Shown: piece by piece, positions 44,677 to 52,591 of the stretch
Layout: each line of letters opens with the position of its first letter
Numbering within the stretch: position 1 is the first letter of the stretch
Assembly: GCF_020905295.1 (NCBI RefSeq)
Contig: NZ_JAJJMM010000001.1
Span: 3,472,001 to 3,536,000, forward strand
Length of the DNA: 64,000 bases
Direction: 5' to 3'
Origin: Flavobacterium piscisymbiosum
Lineage (GTDB): Bacteria > Bacteroidota > Bacteroidia > Flavobacteriales > Flavobacteriaceae
Made by a program: the position numbers and the translations under genes
Notes under the pieces: model-generated
The model's database searches: none
The model's input: only the letters and a program-made list of their open reading frames with translations
Told to the model about the DNA's origin: nothing

Positions 44677-44767
44677 AAAATCTAAAATCTAAAATCTAAA
44701 ATCTAAAATCTAAAATCTAAAATCTAAAATCTAAAATCTAAAATCTAAAATCTAAAATCTAAAATCT
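44677..44767. repeat. heptamer microsatellite, 13 x AAAATCT
   Basis: Thirteen perfect copies of AAAATCT (91 bp), followed by a broken copy AAAATTAG that contains the reversed stop codon region of tpiA. The same word appears twice near 58597-58612. Perfect repetition suggests recent expansion by slippage. Confidence 0.95.
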
Positions 44768-44771
44768 AAAA

Positions 44772-45524
44772 TTAGATAGCCGTTACAATAGCTAAGAAGT
44801 CATCAGCTTTTAAAGCAGCACCACCAATTAAACCACCGTCTACGTCTGGTTTACCAAAGATTTCTTTAGCGTTATCTGGTTTTACAGAACCACCGTATAG
44901 AATAGAAACTTCGTCAGCGATTTCAGCTCCGTAAGCTTTACGTACCACTTCTCTGATGAATTCGTGCATTTCCTGAGCTTGTTCAGGTGAAGCAGTTTCT
45001 CCAGTTCCAATAGCCCAAACTGGCTCATAAGCTAAAACAACTTTAGACCATGATTCTTTTGAGATCTGGAATAATCCGTCACGTAATTGATTTTCAACAA
45101 TATTAAAGTGATTGTCAGATTGACGGTCTTTTAATTCTTCTCCAAAACAGAAAATTACTGTTAAGTCATGTTTCAATGCAGTGTCTACTTTATTAGCGAT
45201 TAAAGCATCAGTTTCGTGAAAAATTGCGCGACGCTCAGAGTGACCAAGAATTACGGTGTTTACACCAATACTAGTTAACATATCAGCAGAAATTTCTCCT
45301 GTAAAAGCTCCACCTTCAGCCTGGTGAACGTTTTGAGCTGCAACACCAATAGTTGTATTTTTAACTTTGGCAACAGCTGCCTGTAAGTTTACAAATGTTG
45401 GAGCTACAATTACCTGAGCAGTAGTTTGAGCTGGTATTTTAGTAATTAATTCGCTTAATAATTCTTCAGTTTGTGCCGCGTTTTTATGCATTTTCCAGTT
45501 TCCTGCAACAATCTTTTTTCTCAT
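44772..45524 (-). CDS. tpiA: triosephosphate isomerase
   Basis: A 250-residue glycolytic TIM-barrel enzyme interconverting dihydroxyacetone phosphate and glyceraldehyde-3-phosphate. The N-terminal RKKIVAGNWKMHKNAAQ carries the catalytic Asn and Lys. His is in VILGHSERR, and the catalytic Glu in VVLAYEPVWAIGTGETAS. The phosphate loop is ILYGGSVKPDN with GGLIGGAALK. The gene is intact and of normal length. Its stop codon abuts the AAAATCT array, so the array forms its 3' untranslated region. Confidence 0.98.
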   Translation of the reverse strand: MRKKIVAGNWKMHKNAAQTEELLSELITKIPAQTTAQVIVAPTFVNLQAAVAKVKNTTIGVAAQNVHQAEGGAFTGEISADMLTSIGVNTVILGHSERRAIFHETDALIANKVDTALKHDLTVIFCFGEELKDRQSDNHFNIVENQLRDGLFQISKESWSKVVLAYEPVWAIGTGETASPEQAQEMHEFIREVVRKAYGAEIADEVSILYGGSVKPDNAKEIFGKPDVDGGLIGGAALKADDFLAIVTAI

Positions 45525-45614
45525 TTTGGTAGTTTTTATTTTATTTTTTTATTTTTTGTTCTGCGTTATATAACATTGACATTGAATTTTGCAATTGCCA
45601 TTGTTATTATTTTT

Positions 45615-46109
45615 TTACTTTAGGCTTTTCAAAGTTTCATTGATTTTATCAAAATCCTTTTCAATAGCACGATACAATACAATTTTTCCTGTTTTGTCTA
45701 CAATAATATATCTCGGAATCCAATCCAGATCAATTGCTTTTCCAAAAAGGCCTTTCATTCCATCATTCATCATAAAATGATCACCTTTTAATTCGTGTTT
45801 TTCAATTCCTGCTTTCCATTTATCAGCTGTTTTATCAGCAGAGATAAACAAGTACGAAACATCAGGATTGTTGGCTTGTAATTCTTTTAATTGCGGCATC
45901 GCTTTTACACAGTCACCACACCATGAAGCCCAAACTTCGATAACCAAAGTTTTACCTTTGTATTTTTTTAAAATATTTTTGAAAGTAACCTGACTTTCAT
46001 CAGTTGCTAATAATTTTTCAGACAAAGCTTCTTTAGAAAAACTTGTTTTCTGAGCTTGTGAGCATGAAAATGTAATAAAGGCGATTACAACAAGGGCTAA
46101 TTGTTTCAT
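45615..46109 (-). CDS. TlpA-family thioredoxin-like lipoprotein
   Basis: A 164-residue lipoprotein with lipobox TFSC (Cys16). The thioredoxin domain has the redox motif EVWASWCGDCVKAMPQLKEL, a cis-Pro-type segment DWIPRYIIVDKTGKI, and the family's KGKTLVIEVW start. It would reduce or isomerise disulfides in the periplasm. It is 90 bp from tpiA on the same strand. The adjacent DoxX/BT_3928-type protein at 47211-48311 may be its electron donor system, which is inference from family habits. Confidence 0.88.
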   Translation of the reverse strand: MKQLALVVIAFITFSCSQAQKTSFSKEALSEKLLATDESQVTFKNILKKYKGKTLVIEVWASWCGDCVKAMPQLKELQANNPDVSYLFISADKTADKWKAGIEKHELKGDHFMMNDGMKGLFGKAIDLDWIPRYIIVDKTGKIVLYRAIEKDFDKINETLKSLK

Positions 46110-46519
46110 ACGTAGATACTATTTGTTTTTTTTAAAATTCTAATTTCAGATCTTTTTTTTATTAATCATTATATTTTAAAAACCTAATGATTTCAGGTAA
46201 TAAAAGATCATCAACAAAGTTAAACAAACAAATTGAATGAGAAATGGAGATTAACAAAAATTGAACAGTCCCTTATTTTATAACAAAAGATAAAGTTTAG
46301 GTTAAAAAAACGAGAGTGAAATCGTAATAGTAGACTAATGAAATACGAATTTTGATGTATTTTTTGATTTAATTAAAAAATAGATCACAATAAAAGTTTA
46401 TTTTATTTTAAAATAGTTTCATTTTAAAGGAAAAAAACGGCTGGAAAAAGTCTTTTTTAGAGAAGAAATTCATTGCGTTTTTTTTAAAGGAAATAGTGTC
46501 GTGACTTTATTTTTTAAAT
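46110..46519. other. 410-bp AT-rich gap with no gene seen
   Basis: Very AT-rich sequence without a reading frame that resembles a protein, hairpin terminator or repeat family that I can recognise. It may hold the promoter of the TlpA-like gene, but no TAnnTTTG box stands out. Confidence 0.5.
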
Positions 46520-46960
46520 TTAATTAAGAGAGGCGAGAATGTTATAAACCCCGGAAGTAAGATCTCGTTTAAATAATGCATTGGTAATGGCTATATTTTT
46601 ATATTCAAAATCTAAACCTTTTTTTACCAAAATGGCGTCTATATGCAGTTCAAAAATACTTTTGTCGCCCACATTTACAGAATAATTGATATTATCATTT
46701 TCTCTTCCCACATTTTCAAGAACGATTATGTTTAAATTGTTATCAGATATAAAATGATGTTTGACCAAATCGTTAGAATCCAGATTTTTTACAGTGATTT
46801 TTTCCGGATCCAATGTGTTGTTCGAGAATACATTTTCTCCGTTATGATCTAAAATCTGAAAAGCAAATGTTTCCGGCGAAGTAAGGTTATCAGTGATATC
46901 AGCTTCACTATTACATCCTATAAATAAAAAAATAAATACGAGGCTCGACAATTGTTTCAT
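46520..46960 (-). CDS. lipoprotein, unknown
   Basis: A 146-residue lipoprotein: MKQLSSLVFIFLFIGCNSEA with lipobox FIGC and Cys at residue 16. The mature part is short strands and loops (AFQILDHNGENVFSNNTLDP, NINYSVNVGDKSIFELHID) with no family motif I know. It stands alone between two gaps. The function is unknown. Confidence 0.6.
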   Translation of the reverse strand: MKQLSSLVFIFLFIGCNSEADITDNLTSPETFAFQILDHNGENVFSNNTLDPEKITVKNLDSNDLVKHHFISDNNLNIIVLENVGRENDNINYSVNVGDKSIFELHIDAILVKKGLDFEYKNIAITNALFKRDLTSGVYNILASLN

Positions 46961-47150
46961 AGTTATTGATTTAAATTAACAATTTCTAAGATTACCAAAA
47001 GGTACGGCTTATAATTTATATTTTTTGGCAGAGAATATTATTTTAACGTATTTTTTAGTTTAAATTATGATTGCATTTGATTGCTTTTGCTGTGTATAAT
47101 TCATCTATAAGTGTTAGGTTAATATTCAAATTCTATTTGTTTTTAGATAA

Positions 47151-47188
47151 AAAAAAACACCAATTCAACCATAGAAGAATTGGTGTTT
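47151..47188 (-). terminator. terminator of the BT_3928-type gene
   Basis: AAACACCAATTC (47155-47166) pairs with GAATTGGTGTTT (47177-47188). On the minus strand it is followed by a T-run. It lies 23 bp after the stop codon. Confidence 0.85.
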
Positions 47189-47210
47189 CTGAATTTTTAG
47201 TTTTAATGTC

Positions 47211-48311
47211 TTATAACTTCAAATCCTGAATATCATTATAATGAACTTTTTGGATTATAGTTCCGTTTTGTATTACGACAATGCTAGGGTTTGCTCTTTC
47301 TACCGTTTTTAAAGCTGTAGCATCACAGAAATAAAAATTAACATCTAAGCCATATTGTTTTTTCGCTTTTGCAATTTCATCAGCTCCTGATGCGGTCATT
47401 GCAATTACCTTGTATCCTTTTGTTTTTGCATCTTTGGTTAAACCTTCTAATTTTTTCATTCCGTCAGGATTAGACAAAGCCAAATCATACGTTACAAAAA
47501 CAAGTAATTTCGGTTCTTTTAATAATTCTTCTTTGTAGTCAGAATCCTCTTTTACCATTGTAAAATCGTGAATTGGCGGGATATAACCTTCAGTAATTAC
47601 TTTGTCTTTTCTGTCCACAAAAGTTGCTCCCTCAGGAATATTGGCCAGATCTTTTTCGGTAAATTCTTTATCAACACCATTTACTTTGTAGATAAAAATC
47701 ATTTCAACTACAGATTTTGGCGCGCCTTCAGGAATTTCCATTCCTTTTTCGATATTCGTTCCCACTTTATAAGGACGGAAATCTTTTATCGGATTATGAT
47801 TTAAAACCCAAACGGCCATGAAAATACACAATACAACACTTGCGTAAGTAATAATATTTGTTACAGGACTTGAGAATAAAGGTTTTACTAATTTTTTATT
47901 GATGAATAAAATCAGAATAAAGAATAGTAAAACAATATCTTTTGTAAACGATTGCCAAGGGGTTAAATGCAACGCGTCTCCAAAACATCCGCAATCTTTT
48001 ACGACATCAAAATAAGCAGAGTAGAAGGTAAGGAATGTAAAGAAAACGATTAATAGCAATAAAGCCCAAATCGTTAGTTTTGATTTGTAACCCACCAATA
48101 ACATAACGCCCAAAACAACTTCAAGAATTACTAAAAAGATGGCTAATCCTAAAGCCAATGGCTCTAAAAATGGCATATTAAAAACCGGTTCGCTAAAGTA
48201 TTCTGCTAATTTATAAGAGAATCCAACAGGATCATTCAGTTTAATTAATCCGGAAATAATAAATAATACTCCGACAAATAATCTTGACAATTGGGTAATG
48301 ATGTTTTTCAT
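47211..48311 (-). CDS. DoxX/MauE-like membrane protein with C-terminal thioredoxin-fold domain (BT_3928 type)
   Basis: A 366-residue protein. The N-terminal ~150 residues have four membrane helices of the DoxX/MauE type, with KDCGCFGDALHLTPWQSF in the second loop, the paired cysteines seen in MauE-like redox proteins. A fifth helix and a linker follow. The C-terminal ~130 residues look like a thioredoxin fold (PKLLVFVTYDLALSNPDGMK, NPSIVVIQNGTIIQKVHYND) but lack CxxC; the one Cys there is in VNFYFCDATAL. I associate this layout with the BT_3928 family. It probably passes electrons across the membrane to periplasmic thioredoxins. The partner may be the TlpA-like protein at 45615. Confidence 0.8.
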   Translation of the reverse strand: MKNIITQLSRLFVGVLFIISGLIKLNDPVGFSYKLAEYFSEPVFNMPFLEPLALGLAIFLVILEVVLGVMLLVGYKSKLTIWALLLLIVFFTFLTFYSAYFDVVKDCGCFGDALHLTPWQSFTKDIVLLFFILILFINKKLVKPLFSSPVTNIITYASVVLCIFMAVWVLNHNPIKDFRPYKVGTNIEKGMEIPEGAPKSVVEMIFIYKVNGVDKEFTEKDLANIPEGATFVDRKDKVITEGYIPPIHDFTMVKEDSDYKEELLKEPKLLVFVTYDLALSNPDGMKKLEGLTKDAKTKGYKVIAMTASGADEIAKAKKQYGLDVNFYFCDATALKTVERANPSIVVIQNGTIIQKVHYNDIQDLKL

Positions 48312-48384
48312 ATTGTTTAAATTTAAAGTCCAAAATTCTAATTTTAGGTTTGGAATTTGGAATTTATTTTTTGGAATTTGATTT

Positions 48385-48924
48385 TTATTTTATTGGTTCA
48401 AGGATCAATGCAAAAACAGAATAATTAATCATATCCTGATAATTGGCATCAATACCTTCAGAAACTAAAGTTTTACCTTTATTATCTTCAATTTGCTTTA
48501 CGCGAAGTAGTTTTTGCAGAATCAAATCGGTCAATGAACTTACACGCATATCACGCCAGGCTTCGCCATAATCGTGATTTTTGGCTTCCATTAACTCTTT
48601 GGTTAATTTTACTTTAGCATCATATAAATCAGTTGCTTGTTCTACACTTAAATCAGGCTGATCTACAACACCTAATTCTAACTGAATCAAAGCCATAATC
48701 GAATAATTGATAATCCCGATGAATTCTCCTTTTTCATCTTCATCAACTTTACGCACGTCGTTTTCTTGTAAACTTCTAATTCTTTGTGCTTTTATGAATA
48801 TCTGATCCGTAAGCGATGGCAATCTTAAAATGCGCCATGCACTACCATAATCTTTCATTTTATTGATGAATAAAGTACGGCAAACCGTAATTACATTATC
48901 AAATTCAAGGGAAGTATTCTTCAT
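48385..48924 (-). CDS. DUF1599-domain protein with internal duplication
   Basis: A 179-residue cytosolic protein built of two similar halves: INKMKDYGSAWRILRLPSLT, DQIFIKAQRIRSLQEN and, later, KNHDYGEAWRDMRVSSLTDL, ILQKLLRVKQIEDN. Both carry the DYG.AWR..R..SLTD signature of DUF1599, a family named for a possible role in nucleotide modification. It is divergent from folP, from which it is separated by a repeat-rich 230-bp stretch. This neighbourhood is common in flavobacteria. The reaction is unknown. Confidence 0.85.
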   Translation of the reverse strand: MKNTSLEFDNVITVCRTLFINKMKDYGSAWRILRLPSLTDQIFIKAQRIRSLQENDVRKVDEDEKGEFIGIINYSIMALIQLELGVVDQPDLSVEQATDLYDAKVKLTKELMEAKNHDYGEAWRDMRVSSLTDLILQKLLRVKQIEDNKGKTLVSEGIDANYQDMINYSVFALILEPIK

Positions 48925-48953
48925 TTATTGCTGTATATTTGCTAAAATTTCTT

Positions 48954-48961
48954 CAAAAATA
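48954..48961 (-). promoter_or_regulatory. Bacteroidota -7 box for the DUF1599 gene
   Basis: TATTTTTG on the minus strand, 29 bp before the ATG at 48924. It matches TAnnTTTG. Confidence 0.4.
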
Positions 48962-48977
48962 AGGATTAAATTAAAGA

Positions 48978-49153
48978 GTTTCAAGTTTCAGGTTTTCTTT
49001 GTTTCAAGTTTTTTCTAAACAAAGTGTTAACGGCGGTAACTTGAAACTAAAAATAATGTAAAAAGTTTCAGGTTTCAGGTTTTCTTTGTTTCAAGTTCAG
49101 GCTTGTGCAATCGAGATTAACCTGAAACTTCAAACAAATAAAACTTGAAACAA
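48978..49153. repeat. TTTCAAGTT/AACTTGAAA repeats before folP
   Basis: A 25-bp direct repeat at 48986-49010 and 49073-49097 and several inverted copies of its end (AACTTGAAAC near 49039, AACCTGAAACTT near 49120, AACTTGAAAC near 49142). The last copy touches the folP start codon. The array occupies the region where the folP promoter should be. Confidence 0.65.
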
Positions 49154-49154
49154 A

Positions 49155-49985
49155 ATGTTTATTAACTGCAAAGGAAAACTTATTGATTTGTCAGTTCCTA
49201 AAGTAATGGGAATTTTGAATGTTACGCCAAACTCCTTTTTTGATGGAGGAAAATATAAAAATGAAGGCGAGATTATCTCGCAAGTAGAGAAAATGTTATC
49301 CGAAGGCGCAACATTTATAGATATTGGTGCCTATTCAAGCAAACCAAGCGCAGAATTTGTTACTGAACAACAAGAAATAGACCGAATCGTTCCTGCCATA
49401 GAATTGATTTTAAAACATTTTCCTGAAACGTTATTATCGATTGATACTTTTAGGGCTGCCGTTGCAAAGGCAAGTATAGAAAGTGGTGCAGCGATTATAA
49501 ACGACATAGCAGCAGGAGAATTAGACGATAAAATGTTTGATGTTATTGCTGATTATAATGTTCCGTATATTATGATGCACATGCGAGGAAACCCGCAAAC
49601 CATGCAAAGTATGACTCAATATGAGGATATTGTAAAAGAAATGTTGTTCTACTTTTCTGAAAAAGTAAAAAAAGCAAGAAGCCTCGGAATCAATGATTTG
49701 ATCTTAGATCCCGGTTTCGGATTTGCAAAAACAACCGATCAGAATTATGAAGTTTTACAAAAAATGGAACTTTTTAATCTTTTAGAGTTACCTGTTTTAG
49801 CAGGAGTTTCGAGAAAATCTATGATTTATAAAACACTTGGTAATACAGCGCAAGAAGCCTTAAACGGAACAACTGTTATTAATACAATTGCATTGACAAA
49901 AGGGGCAAAAATTCTGCGTGTTCATGATGTAAAAGAAGCTGTGGAATGTGTTACTTTGATGAATAAAATAGGTTTGTCTAATTAA
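49155..49985 (+). CDS. folP: dihydropteroate synthase
   Basis: A 276-residue cytosolic TIM-barrel enzyme of folate synthesis that joins pterin pyrophosphate with p-aminobenzoate; it is the sulfonamide target. Motifs: VMGILNVTPNSFFDGGKY, FIDIGAYSSKPSAEFV, LLSIDTFRAAVAKASIESGA, YIMMHMRGNPQTMQSM, LILDPGFGFAKTTDQNYEVL and VLAGVSRKSMIYKTLG. The gene is intact. In many flavobacteria I recall a diadenylate cyclase gene directly after folP; here the next gene is a DUF4919 protein. Confidence 0.97.
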   Translation: MFINCKGKLIDLSVPKVMGILNVTPNSFFDGGKYKNEGEIISQVEKMLSEGATFIDIGAYSSKPSAEFVTEQQEIDRIVPAIELILKHFPETLLSIDTFRAAVAKASIESGAAIINDIAAGELDDKMFDVIADYNVPYIMMHMRGNPQTMQSMTQYEDIVKEMLFYFSEKVKKARSLGINDLILDPGFGFAKTTDQNYEVLQKMELFNLLELPVLAGVSRKSMIYKTLGNTAQEALNGTTVINTIALTKGAKILRVHDVKEAVECVTLMNKIGLSN

Positions 49986-49994
49986 ATTATAAAA

Positions 49995-50834
49995 ATGAAA
50001 AAAAGATACTATTTACTGGCGATCCTATATTTTTTGGTCAATTTTAGTTTTGGACAGGTTCCTCCGCCACCACCGCCTCCGCCATCAAAAAAAGTAAATA
50101 AATCAGATAAGATATACGGAGATTATTCGCAAAATAAAGACAAGAAAGAGAAAACTAAAACTAAAAATAATAAAACTGAAGTTGTAGAACTTGCTGAAGA
50201 TAATTCTAATGATGGTTTAACTAAAAATGCTATTCCAGAATTCAAAATATCTATTTATGAGTCAACAGATTCAAAATCGATTTATTATTATAAAAATGTT
50301 GAAAATTTATTACTTAAATTAGATACTCTTGTATCTGCGGAGCAAATAATAAGTTATACGAAGTATAAAGCACATTCAAATACAATAAATCCAGCTTATT
50401 TAGATAGTTTGTCCAGAAAAGCATACAAACTAAATGAAGATAAAAAATACGATGAAGCAATTGCTGTAGGTAAAGAAATTCTTCGTCAAAGTCCAAACAA
50501 TATAAGTGGGCATAAAGAGATTGCTTATGCCTATAAGCATTTAGGAAATGAGAATTTATGGAATCTTCATTTTTTAATGATGGTAAAAATTATCAATTCA
50601 GTATTCAAATATGGCGATGGAAGCCGCAAAACTCCTTATCTTTTAAATAATTTTTTTGAAGGAATATCTATTTATGAAGCTAAATTTGGATGTTATCCAA
50701 CAAAAGTAACGTTGATTCTCACGAAAGAAAAAATACTTTTAGGTGGTTATGATTGTTATCATATAATGCGTTTTTCAAATTTGACACATTGGCTGCCATT
50801 CTTGAAAAAGGACGATTACAAAATAGAAGAATGA
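49995..50834 (+). CDS. DUF4919-like secreted protein with polyproline start
   Basis: A 279-residue protein with a signal peptide (MKKRYYLLAILYFLVNFSFG), then a run of eight prolines (VPPPPPPPPSKK) and a basic Lys-rich linker. The C-terminal half is TPR-like (YKLNEDKKYDEAIAVGKEIL, SGHKEIAYAYKHLGNENLWN), with FKYGDGSRKTPYLLNNFFEG, which I associate with DUF4919 in Bacteroidota. It starts 9 bp after folP. The polyproline run could slow translation or form a spacer through the cell envelope. The function is unknown. Confidence 0.75.
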   Translation: MKKRYYLLAILYFLVNFSFGQVPPPPPPPPSKKVNKSDKIYGDYSQNKDKKEKTKTKNNKTEVVELAEDNSNDGLTKNAIPEFKISIYESTDSKSIYYYKNVENLLLKLDTLVSAEQIISYTKYKAHSNTINPAYLDSLSRKAYKLNEDKKYDEAIAVGKEILRQSPNNISGHKEIAYAYKHLGNENLWNLHFLMMVKIINSVFKYGDGSRKTPYLLNNFFEGISIYEAKFGCYPTKVTLILTKEKILLGGYDCYHIMRFSNLTHWLPFLKKDDYKIEE

Positions 50835-50856
50835 TATTGTTATAAAAAAAATAAAT

Positions 50857-51489
50857 ATGAAATACCTTAGTTTAATTTTCATTTGTTTTCTTTTCTCCTG
50901 TGAAAAAAAAGAAGACATCCTGCTTCCCAAATCAAACGTAACAATTGTGAAAGACGTACAAGATCATTCACCAATTTATATCTTTTTTAAAATAGAAGGA
51001 AAAGATACAATTGCCGATGTAAACCGTAAAAACAGTATCATTTCGACCAATTGGCTTTTCAATATCGATAAACGTTTGCCATTAAAACTGGTTATTCCGG
51101 AAGTAATAAAACTTCAGGAGAAAAAACGAGCTGATAGTGCACACAAAAACGAAAATGCCGAAAACTACTATTCCTACGCAGATTCTATCGGGAAGAATTT
51201 AGCTTTTTTACCTTTCACGAAAGTGTATTATAAAATTGGAAAACCAGAAAGTAAATTTGACATAATTTCATTCAGAAAAGGAAGTGATTTAGTTTCTTCA
51301 AATGGTTTGCAAATAAAGAAAATTGAATTTATAAAAGAATTTTATGCTAAGAAATATGAAGTAACACCAAACGTTGTCTTTTTATTTGATAAAAACATGA
51401 GTTACGAGGAATATATTCAAAACAAAATCTTAATTGGAAAATTTAAAGGCTATAATGTTGATGAACTTCCTGAAGAATTCATCTTCTAA
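50857..51489 (+). CDS. lipoprotein, unknown
   Basis: A 210-residue lipoprotein: MKYLSLIFICFLFSCEKKED with lipobox FLFSC and Cys at residue 15. The mature domain is mixed, with strands such as SPIYIFFKIEGKDTIADVN and IISTNWLFNIDKRLP. I recognise no family. It lies 22 bp after the DUF4919 gene and is probably in the same transcript. Confidence 0.6.
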   Translation: MKYLSLIFICFLFSCEKKEDILLPKSNVTIVKDVQDHSPIYIFFKIEGKDTIADVNRKNSIISTNWLFNIDKRLPLKLVIPEVIKLQEKKRADSAHKNENAENYYSYADSIGKNLAFLPFTKVYYKIGKPESKFDIISFRKGSDLVSSNGLQIKKIEFIKEFYAKKYEVTPNVVFLFDKNMSYEEYIQNKILIGKFKGYNVDELPEEFIF

Positions 51490-51502
51490 AACTGAAAACT
51501 AA

Positions 51503-51520
51503 TCCCGATAGCTATCGGGA
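51503..51520. terminator. palindrome between convergent genes, possible bidirectional terminator
   Basis: TCCCGATAGCTATCGGGA is a perfect 18-bp palindrome in the 47-bp space between two convergent genes, with the word ACTGAAAACT on both sides. Its half CCCGATAG is also the first arm of the structured RNA at 4089-4169. Confidence 0.55.
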
Positions 51521-51536
51521 GCGACTGAAAACTCTT

Positions 51537-52010
51537 CTATTGATGATGATAAGGTTCATTCCTTAAAATCGTAAATCCGCGATACAATTGTTCGATAAAA
51601 AATAATCGAACCATTTGGTGTGAAAATGTCATTAACGAAAGCGAAATTTTTCCTTGCGCTTTGCTATAAACGGTATCTGAAAATCCGTAAGGTCCGCCAA
51701 TTACAAAAACAAGCGTTTTTATTCCGGAGTTCATTTTTTTCTGCAATTCTTCAGAGAAACCAACGCTGGAGAAGTTTTTTCCGTTTTCATCCAATAAAAT
51801 TAATTGATCTGTTGGGGTTAATTTCGAAAGAATCAATTCGCCTTCTTTTTCCTTTTGCTGACTTTCAGATAAGTTTTTTACGTTTTTGATATCGGGAATA
51901 ATTTCCAAATCAAATTTGATGTAAAACGACAAACGTTTAGTATAATCATCAATCAAAGTTTGAAGTGATTTGTTATCTGTTTTGCCTATGGCGATAAGTT
52001 TGATATTCAT
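51537..52010 (-). CDS. rlmH: 23S rRNA pseudouridine-1915 N3-methyltransferase
   Basis: A 157-residue SPOUT methyltransferase acting on pseudouridine 1915 in 70S ribosomes. It begins MNIKLIAIGKTDNKSLQTLI. It contains LILLDENGKNFSSVGF, the SAM knot LVFVIGGPYGFSDTVYSKAQ, and the C-terminal LSLMTFSHQMVRLFFIEQLY and ILRNEPYHHQ. The start at 52010 is conserved across the family; the 14 extra codons upstream are not. Length and end motif are standard. Confidence 0.97.
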   Translation of the reverse strand: MNIKLIAIGKTDNKSLQTLIDDYTKRLSFYIKFDLEIIPDIKNVKNLSESQQKEKEGELILSKLTPTDQLILLDENGKNFSSVGFSEELQKKMNSGIKTLVFVIGGPYGFSDTVYSKAQGKISLSLMTFSHQMVRLFFIEQLYRGFTILRNEPYHHQ

Positions 52011-52049
52011 TTTAATATTTTTTTTTCTGCCACTAATTGCACGAATGCA

Positions 52050-52112
52050 CACGAATTTTTTAAATAATAATCTGCGTTAATCTGTTTAATCCGTAAAATC
52101 CGTGGGCAATTT
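52050..52112. repeat. dispersed ATCTGCG / ATCCGTGGG words
   Basis: ATCTGCGTTAATCTG, TTTAATCCGTAAAATCCGTG and GGCAA. The same ending (AAAATCCGTGGGC) occurs at 35950. Intergenic only. Confidence 0.45.
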
Positions 52113-52118
52113 TGCGAA

Positions 52119-52421
52119 CTATTTTTTATTCTCAAAAACGGTTTCGAAATGTTCTACAACAGGAAACGGTTCGTAATAATGATGCAGCATCTTTTTCCAT
52201 TCCAGATAAGCTTCAGAGTTTCTAAAACCTACTGTATGATCTTCAAGCGTATTCCAATCGACCAATAAAAGATATTTATTTTCGACTTCAAGGCACTTTT
52301 CTAAACGATGACCTAAATAACCATCAATTGATGAAATGTATTGACTTGCTTTTGCAAAATCAGCCTCAAATTGAGAGGTTAATTCCGGTTTAACAAAAAG
52401 GATTGCGGCTTCTAAAATCAT
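52119..52421 (-). CDS. ABM-domain (antibiotic-biosynthesis monooxygenase-like) small protein
   Basis: A 100-residue cytosolic protein of the dimeric ferredoxin-like ABM fold: MILEAAILFVKPELTSQFEA, ISSIDGYLGHRLEKCLEVEN, KYLLLVDWNTLEDHTVGFR, NSEAYLEWKKMLHHYYEPFP. Members of this fold oxidise quinol-like or other small aromatics without cofactor, or degrade haem. The haem-binding pattern is not evident here. It lies between rlmH and the deaminase gene but is separated from both by repeats, so it is probably monocistronic. Confidence 0.85.
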   Translation of the reverse strand: MILEAAILFVKPELTSQFEADFAKASQYISSIDGYLGHRLEKCLEVENKYLLLVDWNTLEDHTVGFRNSEAYLEWKKMLHHYYEPFPVVEHFETVFENKK

Positions 52422-52450
52422 AATAATTATATTTTTTATCTGCTCGATCT

Positions 52451-52570
52451 GCTAAATCTGCGAGAAAAAATTAACTCCCGCAGATTTAGCAGATTTGGCG
52501 GATTTTTTTTGATATTTCGAAATAAAGAATCTGCGTGAATCCGTTTTAACCTGTTTAAATCCGTGTGCCA
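52451..52570. repeat. ATCTGCG inverted element
   Basis: GCTAAATCTGCG (52451-52462) is exactly inverted at 52479-52490, followed by AGATTTGGCGGATTTT and AATCTGCGTGAATCCG. Same family as 30813-30913. Confidence 0.55.
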
Positions 52571-52591
52571 TCTTTACTCACAGAAAAGTTT

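Noticed and set aside
44677..44767. Possible CRISPR array
   Set aside because: The units are 7 bp with no spacers, so it is a microsatellite.
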